Shown: piece after piece, positions 11,695 to 23,350 of the stretch
Layout: every line of letters starts with the position of its first letter
Numbering within the stretch: position 1 is the stretch's first letter
Assembly (NCBI GenBank): GCA_038501785.1
Contig: JBAMJR010000085.1
Coordinates: 2,063,001 to 2,127,000 of the forward strand
From: Myoxocephalus aenaeus
Taxonomy: Eukaryota; Chordata; Actinopteri; Perciformes; Cottidae
Direction of reading: 5' to 3'
Length of the DNA stretch: 64,000 nt
Made by a program: the position numbers and the translations under genes
Notes under the pieces: generated by a model
Database searches by the model: none
What the model was told of the DNA's origin: nothing
Seen by the model: the letters and a program-made list of their open reading frames with translations, nothing else

Positions 11695-12025
11695 CTTTCA
11701 TACTCTTCCACGATCGCTCAACAAATATTAGTATGAAACAGACACATTTGGGATTGGTATCAATTGTTTCATCAAACCCTCAAATCACTATCGGGGAGAG
11801 TGGAAACAGAATTTGAACATACAATTGTTGGGAAGTGCCACAGCTGAAATTGGGGAGTAATTCTTAACGATTAACAACATTTACTACACACGTAGCTCCA
11901 CCTTAACAGTCATGTAGTCACCTTTCAGCCTGTATCCGGAGGTGGTTACACAGTATAAATATAGTTGGTAACCAGCTGAAAATGAACACTTGACAAACAT
12001 ACAAGCAGACAGTTGACTTCTTTCC
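11695..12025 (+). promoter_or_regulatory. A-type promoter block upstream of B2
   Basis: From ATATTAGTATGAAACAGACA through the TATA box to GACAGTTGACTTCT this matches DNA upstream of the A genes. It then switches to B-type 5' leader (TTCTCTCCACTAAAACTGTCAC) found upstream of every B gene. The same fusion precedes B3, B4 and B5. Confidence 0.8.
11954..11961 (+). promoter_or_regulatory. TATA box of stefin B2
   Basis: TATAAATA in the A-type promoter block, about 110 bases upstream of the B2 start. Confidence 0.7.
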
Positions 12026-12064
12026 TTCGTCTTTACGTTAATTCTCTCCACTAAAACTGTCACG

Positions 12065-12805
12065 ATGATGTGTGGAGGGCTGAGTGAGTTATTTGATGCT
12101 ACCAAAGAAGTTCAGACGATCTGTCAAAGTGTAAGAAAAACTAAAAGTATGAATGACTTTCTTTCACACTCAGGAAACAGGTCCTGTGTTTCATTTGAGT
12201 GTTGCTGTATTCTCATTGTTATTCAGGTGAAGGTCCATGCAGAGAAAAAAGCAGGGAAAACTTATGATATTTTCACAGCCAAGAGCTACAAGACTCAGGT
12301 AGTGGCCGGGACCAACTACTTCATCAAGGTAATTATCATCTACGAGGGAAAAGCCTCAGATCAGTGACTATAAACAACTTTTATTTTGCAGCAACAAGAT
12401 CAGGTGACATTTAAAGTGATTATAGTCAATATTGTTTTTCACATAAACAATGGATCACATAAATACTTTGATGTGAAATGGATTTTATTATAACTATAAA
12501 ATGTAAACTTGAAACTGACAACCTTAACCAATTACACAGATAATAATGTTACATGGACATAAACAAGACTTCCAATAAAATCTTCATGTCTGCTAGATGT
12601 ATAATTAAGTAACCACTTGCTAACCAGCTCGAAGTCCTCATTGATCTCCTGAAACTTTACTTTTTCTTCCTTGCAGGTCCATGTGGGAGGAGACGAATAT
12701 GTTCACCTTCGTGTTTATAAAAAACTCCCATGTCATGGAGGAGAATTAGAGTTGTCTGATATGCAGCAGTCCAAGAGCAAGATAGACCCTATTGAGTACT
12801 TCTAA
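12065..12805 (+). CDS. stefin-type cystatin, lineage B copy 2 (B2)
   Basis: Cystatin-B-like inhibitor of papain-family proteases. Exons 12065-12130, 12227-12328 and 12677-12805 encode 22+34+42 = 98 aa, the normal stefin B length. Motifs are MMCGG at the N-terminus, QVVAG as first loop and KKLPCHGG as second loop, with IEYF at the end. Intron 1 is 96 bases, a multiple of three, and has no in-frame stop, so an unspliced message would add 32 residues between exons 1 and 2. The start is fixed by conservation among the B copies. Confidence 0.92.
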
Positions 12806-12841
12806 TAGGATCCTAACCCAAACACAGCATCAGTGCCTACA

Positions 12842-14390
12842 GGTTGCCGTCTCATTATAATCAGTGATGATCAAATTATGCTGGCTCAATATAAAACTAT
12901 GCTTCTGCAGTTTCCAGTCCTACCATGTTACAACATACTGTGTCATACTGCAGATCATGATGTAAAGAGCATGTCAAAATGAACTATTTTGTGCAACATT
13001 CATTAATAAATGAATCAGATTATTTTGTGATATTAGGTGTTGCTTCTCTTTCTGTGGTATTTTATTTGTGAAACAGCTGCAGGTCTTTTATATACGTCTT
13101 TTATAAACGTCTTCAGCTGGCAGATGTGAAGAAAAAGGCTTGGACAAAAAAGTAATGAAAATAAATAGAAGTCTATTCACAACTGGGTTTAGTGTCGAAT
13201 GGATATGGATTATGGACAAAGTCCCTCCTGAAGTGGCATTTAGAAAAATGTGTACACAATTATGAACAAGTTATTTAAATTCCATATATTTACTGCAATG
13301 GTGCAGCAATTCACTCACTGAATAATATCATCAGTAGCATTGTTCATAAAAACAGGATATTCATACTTAATCATTAACCCTCTGAACACTAATTCATCCT
13401 TTTTATGTTAAGTATTGTATAATAGTATTACTCCAATATCTCTGTCGTGACACAGAGCATATTTGATGCGGTTTAGTAACTCATTGTACTTGAAGTAAAC
13501 ATCACACAACTTCAGTGACGATCTGGAACAAGCTGATCTACAAGATGTGTTGTGCTGTCGTACAGCATTCCCACCTAAAGGTCACTATAGGATACATTTA
13601 GGGAGGAAAAAAAAGACTAAGAGGTTAAAACATAAATACAAGCCCTGATGCTCCTGAATCCCAGAATTCAAATCCCTTCAAAATATCAATGAAGTGTATG
13701 ATAACATTTGTCATGTTGTGGGGGCCTGATATCGGCCTTTTTAAAAACTCACCTATTTTTAGGCCCTTTCCTCAAAAAATGCATTCCCAAACTTAAAAGG
13801 GTGTATCTCTGCAACTACTAGGGCTATTTGAATACTTTGGTTGTTATAATAAAAGGTACACATGTGAGATTTTGTTCAGTGTAAATATCAGTATATATGT
13901 TACTGGTTAAGAGTAAATGAAAATGACACACAGAAAAAAATGAAAAGGTTTCAGGTCCGCCTAGAAAAAAAGCACTTTCAGGATGATTATTTCTTTGGAA
14001 TGATGCAGCTGTAAGGTCCAACTCTGACCCAAATCATATCACAATATGTGAACATTCTCTCTGCAAAGGTTGACTTTGATAAAGTGAAGCAGAACAAAGT
14101 TAGAGGGTTTAGTACAATATATCCAAATACAGCAGTTTGGGGCTTTTTTTTTCATAAAACAAGCTATGATTTACAATTTTATATAGCAATCGCTCAGTGA
14201 AGAAGGGTAACAGGAAGTGTAACATAGTTGTGACTTAGAACAGAAGGTAGACTGCTGTAGGTTTATAGCACAAAAACCTTCGGGAATATACAATATACAT
14301 ATGAAAAGTAAAATACATTCATATTTGTATTGCTTTTTCATTCCCAATACATGGCCAACAGCTTAAAATAAAACATATTCAGTATGTGTA

Positions 14391-14441
<51 letters not shown>

Positions 14442-15003
14442 GTTGCATAATAAATAGTTTTAAGGCTTCAAACGTGGTGAAAAATTATGTGGTTAAAATT
14501 GTACAATGAACAAAATAATCTTTTAATCTTTTATATCAAACGTAACGAGAGTTTGGACAAATATTTTAAAACAAACATTTTTTAAATACATCACCCACCC
14601 CAACTGGCTCTGACAGTACACATGAACTGCATATTTGTAAGTTGAACAATGGACCATAAAGGTCACTGTCAGGATACATTTAAGAAGAAAAATAGACTTC
14701 AAGAGGTTAAAACACAGATATATTTGCAGTCCTGATGCTCTTGATTCCACTCCCTTCTACATATTGATGATAAAGCAACATGTTTCAGGGTGTGGGGCCG
14801 TGATATCAGCCTTAAAACAGGGAGTGAAACATACTTCCCTGTAAGTAAAGGTGGAGACGTGGAGGGATATTTAGGTTTTGGTTGTTCCAGACCAAATCCT
14901 GCGAGGGACCGGACTTTGAGAGAAATGTTAAAAGTATTGTTACACAAACCACACTTGTTACTTCAAATCCCACTGCAGCTGTTCTAAACTACTTCAGGTT
15001 GTG
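12842..15003 (+). repeat. Type-2 tail block, copy 2
   Basis: B2 3' UTR and downstream non-coding DNA, near-identical to 30287-32447 and close to 7148-9327. The TA microsatellite is at 14400-14438. Confidence 0.88.
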
Positions 15004-15737
15004 TGTCAGCGGTATGTGTTAATCCCTGGACTTCACATAGTCCCTGTTGGTAGTGTCTTGTGACTCCTCTTCCTCTTTGATCACATGCTGCATGATTTTA
15101 GTTCCCATTAACACATTCAATAAATAGATAATATATTTGATAATTGGTCCTGCAGTCCTTATGTGAACAGTTAGTTAACATAGGTTTACAAAAATGAACA
15201 CAATTCACCATCACAGCCTTTCCTGAAAATCTCATAGCTGGTTTAGTTCGAATTATTAGAATAAAAAAACCTGCATCCAATTTTATTTTTTATTTTATTT
15301 AATGTGTCATGTGGCAGATGATTTATTGCATATTTTACAGTGACGGGTTACAACAATACTTTAATGCAGGAAGTCACTGTGTTGGTAGATATTTTAGACA
15401 GGCTAGATCGGCTGCATCTGTCTGTATAATAAAAATATTAATATGAAACAGACACATTTGGGATTGGTATCAATTGTTTCATCTATACCTTGGCAAGAAA
15501 GTGAAGATACATATTTCCTGAAATGTCAAACTGTTTCATCAAACCCTCAAGTCACTATCGGGGAGAGTGGAAACATAATTTAAATTACACAATTTGAACA
15601 TACAATTGTTGGGAAGTGCCACAGCTGGAATTGGGGAGTAATTCATAAAGATGAACAACACTTGCGACACACGTAACTCCACATTAACAGTTATGTATTA
15701 GTCACCTTTCAGCCTGTATCCAGAGGTGGTTACACAG
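15004..15737 (+). repeat. A-type upstream block, copy 3
   Basis: Matches 1-714 and 32448-33187; non-coding, leads into A3. Confidence 0.85.
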
Positions 15738-15745
15738 TATAAATA
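15738..15745 (+). promoter_or_regulatory. TATA box of stefin A3
   Basis: TATAAATA, 95 bases upstream of the A3 start codon. Confidence 0.7.
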
Positions 15746-15832
15746 TAGTTGGTAACCAGCTGAAAAGTACCACTTGACAAACATACAAGCAGACAGTTGA
15801 CTTCTCTGTTAACTTCAACGGACCCTGTGACA

Positions 15833-16477
15833 ATGGCTGACGTGCTTGGGTCATGGACTGCGCCAACGGATAAGCACATTGAGAAAATTCAGAAGATGTG
15901 TGATCAGGTGAGCTTCAATCTACCTTCATTCTTCTCAACAAACCTCACACAATGCTCTGCATTTCAGTCTGGATTTACATCACATTTTATTTATTCATAC
16001 AGGTGAAGAGAGAAGTGGAGAACATGACAAACAAGACCTATGTGGAATACAGAGCGGTTCTATACATAACTCAGGTTGTGAATGGAGACAAATATGTCAT
16101 CAAGGTAAATAACATTGTGATATTTGAAACAAAAAATGAAAGCCTCAGATGTGTGTCTTTGTATGATATACAAGTTGAATTCATATTATTTGTGACTTCC
16201 AGTTGAATCTGAACGTCAAATTCATGGCAGGACAGTAAACAGTTAAACTATGAACACACCTCTGATGGTCGGAGGTCCTCAGGGTTCAGCCACACAAGAG
16301 TGAATATATTCTTTCAGAGGTCCAATAGTTCTCTCTTTTTTCCTGCAGGTTTTTTGTGGAGTGTATGACTACATTCATCTGAGTCTCTTCCAAGAACTTC
16401 CGTGTTCCGGAGGAAAGGTCCTGCTTCACAATGTGGAGCAGCAGAGAACCAAAGAAGACACACTCACACCTTTTTAA
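15833..16477 (+). CDS. stefin-type cystatin, lineage A copy 3 (A3)
   Basis: Stefin-family cysteine protease inhibitor of 101 aa. Exons are 15833-15907, 16003-16104 and 16349-16477. It has the QVVNG first loop and LPCSGG second loop and ends TLTPF. The protein differs from A5 by one residue that I can see (VIK versus VVK at the end of exon 2), and the surrounding ~5.7 kb is also near-identical to the A5-B5 unit. No signal peptide; predicted cytosolic. Confidence 0.9.
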
Positions 16478-16920
16478 AGGGCTCTGCTTCTTTATCTTGA
16501 AATGATTTGACATTGATGTTGAATGTATTAACACAATGAAAATGTTTGGGGTTGGGCAGCAGCAAGTTATTCAACTTGCGTGACCTTCTATTGAAATAAT
16601 AAAGAAAGCATTCATAAAAGTCTAGTTATTTCTTGTGGTTCTTTTATGCAGCATTTCTCTGATATCTAAAATAGATGTTTTCTTGGCTGAAAGAAATGGT
16701 GAGAAATAGATTTAAAAAGTGAAATCAATCCCCATCCAGACCTTAACACGGACAAAGATATTTTAACCTCATCATTTTTGTTTTGTTCTAATGACACAAA
16801 CCAGGAAGTACTTTCTTTGTTAGTTACTTGACAAGAGTCCTGGAGAAGGATACAAATATTTAATACATTCTTCTGAAATTATAAAACTAACCAAATTAGG
16901 AATGACACTGACACTAAGTC

Positions 16921-16922
<2 letters not shown>

Positions 16923-16981
<59 letters not shown>

Positions 16982-17008
16982 GAATGAGAGAGAGAGAGAG
17001 AGAGAGAT
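16923..17008 (+). repeat. GA microsatellite in the A3-B3 spacer
   Basis: GA run interrupted by GGGGGAAT near 16978-16986. Confidence 0.97.
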
Positions 17009-17626
17009 CGTGGTTACTTTCTAAAACCGCAAATAGAATAGAAGGAAATAAAGCCTGACTTGTTGTTGTTGCGAAATAGGAACTGTACATCTTTCCTTGG
17101 AACTTTAGTGATATGAATGATCTGCTATCACAAAACCTGTTCAGTGAAGGTGTGGAAAGTTAATATGGTAACACTGGCTGCTGTATCCTATTACACAGGA
17201 GAGCTTTTTACACTACCCATTATATAGAAAAGATGCGTCCTATGCATTTTAAATGGTCTAATTACAAACTATAATTGAATTAAAACAGTGTATATGTTCT
17301 GTCCAACGGTTGTACTAAACAGAACAAAGGTTACGTGTTATAATAGTTGTTTTCTTTCATACTCTTCCACGATCGCTCAACAAATATTAGTATGAAACAG
17401 ATACATTTGGGATTGGTATCAATTGTTTCATCAAACCCTCAAATCACTATCGTGGAGAGTGGAAACAGAATTTGAACTTCACAATTTGAACATACAATTG
17501 TTGGGAAGTTCCACAGCTGAAATTGGGGAGTAATTCTTAACGATTAACAACATTTACTACACACGTAGCTCCACCTTAAAAGTCATGTAGTCACCTTTCA
17601 GCCTGTATCCGGAGGTGGTTACACAG

Positions 17627-17634
17627 TATAAATA
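17627..17634 (+). promoter_or_regulatory. TATA box of stefin B3
   Basis: TATAAATA in an A-type promoter block joined to the B leader, as for B2. Confidence 0.7.
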
Positions 17635-17737
17635 TAGTTGGTAACCAGCTGAAAATGAACACTTGACAAACATACAAGCAGACAGTTGACTTCTTTCCTT
17701 CGTCTTTTCGCAAATTCTCTCCACTAAAACTGTCACG

Positions 17738-18558
17738 ATGATGTGTGGAGGGCTGAGTGAGTTATTTGATGCTACCAAAGAAGTTCAGACGATCTGTCAA
17801 AGTGTAAGAAAAACTAAAAGTATGAATGACTTTCTTTCACACTCAGGAAACAGGTCCTGTGTTTCATTTGAGTGTTGCTGTATTCTCATTGTTATTCAGG
17901 TGAAGGTCCATGCAGAGAAAAAAGCAGGGAAAACCTATGATATTTTCACAGCCAAGAGCTACAAGACTCAGGTAGTGGCCGGGACCAACTACTTCATCAA
18001 GGTAATTATCATCTACGAGGGAAAAGCCTCAGATCAGTGACTATAAACAACTTTTATTTTGCAGCAACAAGATCAAGTGACATTTAAAGCGATTATAGTC
18101 AATATTGTTTTTCACATAAACAATGGATCACATAAATACTTTGATGTGAAATGGATCGACTAGATAAGCAGCCTCAACGATAAATTGGTCATTTTGTCCA
18201 AACATTATTCAGTTACTACTGAACTCATATATTCTGAAAGGCATAACTATAAAATGTAAACTTGAAACTGACAACCTTAACCAATTACACAGATAATAAT
18301 GTTACATGGACATAAACAAGACTTCCAATAAAACCTTCATGTCTGCTAGATGTATAATTAAGTAACCACTTGCTAACCAGCTAGAAGTCCTCATTGATCT
18401 CCTAAAACTTTACTTTTTCTTCCTTGCAGGTCCATGTGGGAGGAGACGAATATGTTCACCTTCGTGTTTATAAAAAACTCCCATGTCATGGAGGAGAATT
18501 AGAGTTGACTGATATGCAGCAGTCCAAGAGCCAGACGGACCCTATTGTGTACTTCTAA
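17738..18558 (+). CDS. stefin-type cystatin, lineage B copy 3 (B3)
   Basis: 98-aa stefin B-like inhibitor. Exons are 17738-17803, 17900-18001 and 18430-18558. It keeps MMCGG, QVVAG and LPCHGG. The end reads DPIVYF where B2 and B4 have DPIEYF, and the strand before it reads ELTDMQQ rather than ELSDMQQ, shared only with B4. Intron 1 is 96 bases and stop-free in frame. B3 is followed by a type-1 tail block, whereas B2 and B4 are followed by type-2 tails. Confidence 0.92.
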
Positions 18559-19960
18559 TAGGATCCTAACCCAAACACAGCATCAGTGCCTACAGGTTGC
18601 CGTCTCATTATAATCAGTGATGATCAAATTATGCTGGCTCAATATATAAAACTATGCTTCTGCAGTTTCCAGTCCTAACATGTTACAACATACTGTGTCA
18701 TACTGCAGATCATGATGTAAAGAGCACGTAAAAATGAACTATTTTGTGCAACATTCATGAATAAATGAATCAGATTATTTTGTGATATTAGGTGTTGCTT
18801 CTCTTTCTGTGGTATTTTATTTGTGAAACAGCTGCAGGTCTTTTATATACGTCTTTTATAAACGTCTTCAGCTGGCAGATGTGAAGAAAAAGGCTTGGAC
18901 AAAGAAGTAATGAAAATAAATAGAAGTCTATTCACAACTGGGTTTAGTGTCGAATGGATATGGATTATGGACAAAGTCCCTCCTGAAGTGGCATTTAGAA
19001 AAATGTTATTTAAATTCCATATATTTATTGCAATGGTGCAGCAATTCACTCACTGAATAATATCATCAGTAGCATTGTTCATAAAAACAGAAAATTCGTA
19101 CTGAATCATAAACCATCGGAACACTAGTTCAACTTTTTTATGTTAAGTATTGTATATTATTATTACTGTAACATCTCTGTCGCGACACAGAACATATGGG
19201 ATGCAGTTTAGTAACTTATATTTTACTTGAAGTAAACATCACACAACTTCAGTGACGATCTGGAACAAAACATGTATGTTGCTGTCATACAGCATTCCAA
19301 CCTCAAGGTATTATATAGTGATATAATATATTTAAGGAGAAAAGATGACTTCAAGATGTTAAAATATCAATTCAAGCCCTGATACTCCTGAATCCCAGAA
19401 TTTAAATTCCTTCAAAATATCAATGAAGTGTAAGACAACATTGTTCAGAGTGTGGGCCTTGATATCTGCCTTAAAACAGGAAGTGTAACATAGTTGTGCC
19501 TTTATAACAGAAGGTGGACTGCTGTATGTTTATAGCACACAAACCTTCAGGAATATACAATATACATGTGAAAAGTAAAATAGTTTCCTATTTGTATTGC
19601 TTTTTCATTCCCAATACGTGGACAACAGCTTAAAATAGAAAATATTCAGTATGTGGATCAAAAAAATCATGAATTCAAAAGTACATTCATTTCGTTGCAT
19701 AATAAAGAGTTTTAAGGCTTCAAACGTGGTGAAAAATTACTAAAAGTTAAAATTGTACCATGATCAAAAGAATCTTTCGCACAGACACCGAGCCGTGAAG
19801 CTCAGTCACATAGATTCCCCATCTTGTTTGAACAAAACCACATTGTTCAAACTAAGTACACGTTCATAAATCACTACCAGAGCACTGGAGGTGAACCAGA
19901 AACCTGAGGGCTTCATTTGTATGTTACTTATATGAGAATATAAGTATAATTATATAGTAT

Positions 19961-19993
19961 ATTATTATTATTATTATTATTATTATAATTATA

Positions 19994-20058
<65 letters not shown>
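19961..20058. repeat. ATT microsatellite
   Basis: About 32 ATT units with an AATTATAATTATA interruption; longer than its counterpart at 4670. Confidence 0.95.
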
Positions 20059-20061
<3 letters not shown>

Positions 20062-21432
20062 ATTATTAATGCTTTAACAACAATGTAATTACTTTTTCAA
20101 TGATTTACAATTTCTTTCAGTCACATCATTTAAATGCATTTAAAGCTATCTATTTATAAATGTGTTTTAAAGTGAAATCCATCAACCCCTTTAACCAATG
20201 TCCAATTACTCTGGTAAGCATCACATACTACATACTCTCCACACAGGTACACATATTATCACATTAATATAGTCGGGATGTAAAGAGAGTTTGGACAAAT
20301 ATAACAATAAACATTTCTAAAATACATTACCCACCCTAACTAGCACCTACAGTTTTTTTTTACATATTTTCATAGCCTTATTGTAACATGTATTCTTACC
20401 AGTAGCAGCTCAAAACCATATCATTTACAGTTTTGTAATAAAGTAGAGTTGAATTAAGTTCAGCCTATTGGTTCGGCCCTCCACAACGGTCCCAATTTCT
20501 CAATTGGCCATTTGGGAAAATGAAAACTGTCAGGATATACTGTACATTTAACAAGAAAAATGGACTTCAAGAGGTTAAAACAAACATGCATTACCTGATG
20601 CTCTTGATTCCATTCCCTTTGAAATATTGATAATATTGACAAAGCAACATTTTTCAGGGTGTGGGTCTGTGATATGAGCCTTAAAACAGGGAGTCAAACA
20701 TACTTCCCTGTAAGTAAAGGTGGAGACGTGGTGCAGATGTCACCATCACTACCCCTTGCTTATCCTAATTCAGGATGGAGTCCAATCGCCAAAGACTTTG
20801 CACTATTCAAATATATGCAATTGTAATAAATTATTGTTAAACTCTGACATGCACGCGCGTTGGTGGAGCCTGCGTTAGAATAACCCTTGACTATTATTCA
20901 GTTATGGTTATTATTTTGTGTTTTGAAGGATTTAACACTGCTGGTCTTCTTTCTGTTCAGAGAGCAGAGACTCATGAAGATGTCCAACTTACAGATTTCT
21001 CTCATAATTTGCACAATATTGAAGACATTGAAGACTAAATAAAACAAAAATGCATCACCCAAGTTGAGGCAGTGCTTCTAATTTGGGGTGCAAACCTTCA
21101 CCTGCAATTCTGTACATTATAAAAAAAGATAGTTTCCCAGAATTGATGGCGAGATGAAGCTTCCTGAAGCATTGAAGCTTTCCATCCAATTGGTTCGCTC
21201 ATGGGCCGAAGATTAATTTGCTCTACTGCGCCACCAAGTGGACAATACATATAAAACAGGCAGAGTGATCATAATGACACCATGGCTTTGGTGTGTGAAG
21301 CTTTGAATTGAATGGATGATGTTTGTGATGCCAATACATCAATTATTAACTTATTAATATTGTGTCTATCTTTATGATATAATGGCGGTGTCAAAACCAA
21401 AAGTGGAAACAAATTGGGGAGAGGGTGACAAT

Positions 21433-21502
21433 GTGACTGTGGATCAGTGGTTAGCATACCCGTCTTTCAGTCAGAGGATTGGTGGTTCGGGCCTAGGCTT
21501 GA
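21433..21502 (+). repeat. tRNA-like segment, copy 2
   Basis: Same A-box- and B-box-like words as at 6131-6200, part of the duplicated type-1 block. Confidence 0.45.
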
Positions 21503-21884
21503 TGTGTCCATTTTATTCATTTTCATGAAAATAAGAACTTTTCCACAGTGCTGGTTTTTTTTAGACTATTTCGCCTGCTTTATAAAATACCCTTTCACAG
21601 GCTCAGATGAAGCTGGGTACACAGAGGAAGGGGGAAATCCACTGAGGTTCGCTGCCCCTTATATTTCAAATCGCACGGCAAACCCACAAACCATTTTTTA
21701 ATCAGTCACGTGGTACGGCCGGCTTGCGAGGCTTCAACGTCACCACATACGTCATCGACACAAGCCTCGATACGCGCTTCACCAAAATCTACCTGGATTA
21801 CTCGACACACGCATCGAAGCCTCAACACGAAAGGACACATCACTACTGAATTGTACAATAATTGTGCTGAAAAAAATTAAAAGT

Positions 21885-22140
21885 CCACAGTTAACACAGG
21901 TTTACAAAAATTACCACAATTAACCATCATAGCCTTTGCTGCAAATATCATAGCTGGTTAAATTCAAATCATTAGAATAAAAAAAAACTGCATCCAATAT
22001 TTCTTTTTAAATTTGATTTCATGTGTCATGTGGCGGATGATTTATAGTATATTTTACCGTGATTGGTTACAACAATACTTTAATACAGGAAGTCACTGTG
22101 TTGGTGGATATTTTAGACTATAAATAGAATAATAAAAATA
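21885..22140 (+). repeat. Relic of A-type upstream DNA without an A gene, copy 2
   Basis: Diverged A upstream DNA homologous to 6575-6840; no TATA box or A exon follows. Confidence 0.65.
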
Positions 22141-22245
22141 TGTAGCATAACCGGAGGTCCTGCCTGGGGCAGAAGGAGGGGAAGGGGGAGAAAAGCAGGA
22201 GAGCAGGACCGTTGCACCTAACCGGTGGCACTCTTTTATCCTATA

Positions 22246-22253
22246 GTGAATCT
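22246..22253. repeat. Left target-site duplication of the hAT-type MITE
   Basis: GTGAATCT directly before the element; the identical octamer follows it at 22556-22563. Confidence 0.88.
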
Positions 22254-22555
22254 CAGTGGCGGGCCGTGGGTTTTAGACCAAGGCCTTCAGTGACGTGTGT
22301 CCACATCAGGTGCCGATTGAAAAAAAAAAGAGTTACTGTCTGGCCTGCGCGTGCGCTGCCCACTACACGGCGCGTTCACACACAGAGGAACAGATGAAGA
22401 CTCCTGTCTGTGCAATGAGAAAATAAGCTAATAGGGAACAATTATTATAATGTAGTGTATTTGTGAAAAATAATTACTTTATAAAATAGCTATAACTTTG
22501 TGATTCTGTTTAGGCCTTCAGAGAAGGCTTAGAAGGCCCTGACGGCCCGCCACTG
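22254..22555. mobile_element. hAT-type MITE, intact copy (302 bp)
   Basis: The ends are perfect inverted repeats of 14 bases, CAGTGGCGGGCCGT and ACGGCCCGCCACTG. The element is flanked by an 8-bp duplication, GTGAATCT, the diagnostic target-site length of the hAT superfamily. It has no transposase frame, so it is non-autonomous. GGCCTTCAG words lie just inside both ends. It sits in the duplicated type-1 block; the other copy at 6950 has the same left insertion point, so insertion preceded duplication. Confidence 0.87.
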
Positions 22556-22563
22556 GTGAATCT

Positions 22564-22930
22564 GGAGGAAATGCTAATCCTCACCAATATTGGAATAAAC
22601 CTTTGGTCTTTTATCTCGCCCTGTGCTAAATCCGTGCTAAATTGATTTAGCACGGTTATAGGATATAGGTTTCCTCTAGGGTGTTTTACAGCTTGCGCTC
22701 TAGGTCACCTACGGTAGTGTAATGGGGTCGTAACTCACCGATTTGAGTATAATGCCTTCGGCCTTTTATCTCACCCCGTAATTTGATTTTTAGGATTTTA
22801 TGAGATTATGGGCTTTCTCTAGGGTGTTTTTCAGCTAATGCTGTAGGCCCCCACGATAGGCTGTAACTCGTCTCAACCCTTATCAAGTGAGTACGTATAA
22901 CGTCTATACAATCTCACTGCCTATTTTGAA
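22564..22930. repeat. Unclassified segment with two diverged ~100-bp internal repeats
   Basis: The words CTTTTATCTC, CTCTAGGGTGTTTT and CAGCT followed by GTAGG or CTAGG appear in the same order at about 22612-22710 and 22770-22853. The segment is the right-hand continuation of the sequence into which the MITE inserted. It could be an LTR fragment or a satellite-like unit; no coding sequence seen. Confidence 0.4.
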
Positions 22931-23350
22931 CACTCACATTTTAGACACACTGCAAAGTCTTCAACCAGAGTTCTTACCTTTTAAGCACCAAGCTATTTTT
23001 AGGCTTCTGCTCAAAAATTGCATATCCAAACTAAAAAGGGTGTATCTCTGCAACCACTAGGGCTATTTGAATACTTTTGGTGTTATAATAAACAAGTATA
23101 ATGTGAGATTTGGTTCAGATGTATAAATATCAGTCTATATGTTACTGGTTAAGAGTAAATGAAGATGACACACAGCAAAAATTTAATGTTTTCAGGTCCG
23201 CCTAGAGAAAAAGCACTTTCAGGATGATTATTTCTTTGAAATGAGGCATTCGTAATGTCTAAACTTCTCCCAAATCATAACACATTATGTGAACATTATC
23301 TTTGCAAAGTTTGACTTTGAAAAAGTGAAGCAGAACAAAGTTAGAGAGGG
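22931..23350 (+). repeat. Diverged relic of the type-2 tail
   Basis: Shares ordered words with 8041-8400, including AAAAAGGGTGTATCTCTGCAA, GGTCCGCCTAGA and AAAGCACTTTCAGGATGATT. It is clearly more diverged than the other type-2 copies. Confidence 0.7.

Larger units (their letters stand above)
18595..22434 (+). repeat. Type-1 tail block, copy 2
   Basis: Second copy of 3247-7131. It contains the B3 3' UTR, ATT microsatellite (19961-20058), tRNA-like segment (about 21433-21502), the A-upstream relic (about 21885-22140) and the MITE start. It differs from copy 1 by small indels such as the missing GTGTACACAATTATGAACAA near 19005. No coding sequence recognised. Confidence 0.82.

Noticed and set aside
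12065..12367. 100-codon single-exon reading of B2 (also in B3, B4; longer in B5)
   Set aside because: It reads through intron 1 and past the exon 2 donor; the spliced form gives the full stefin fold ending in YF.
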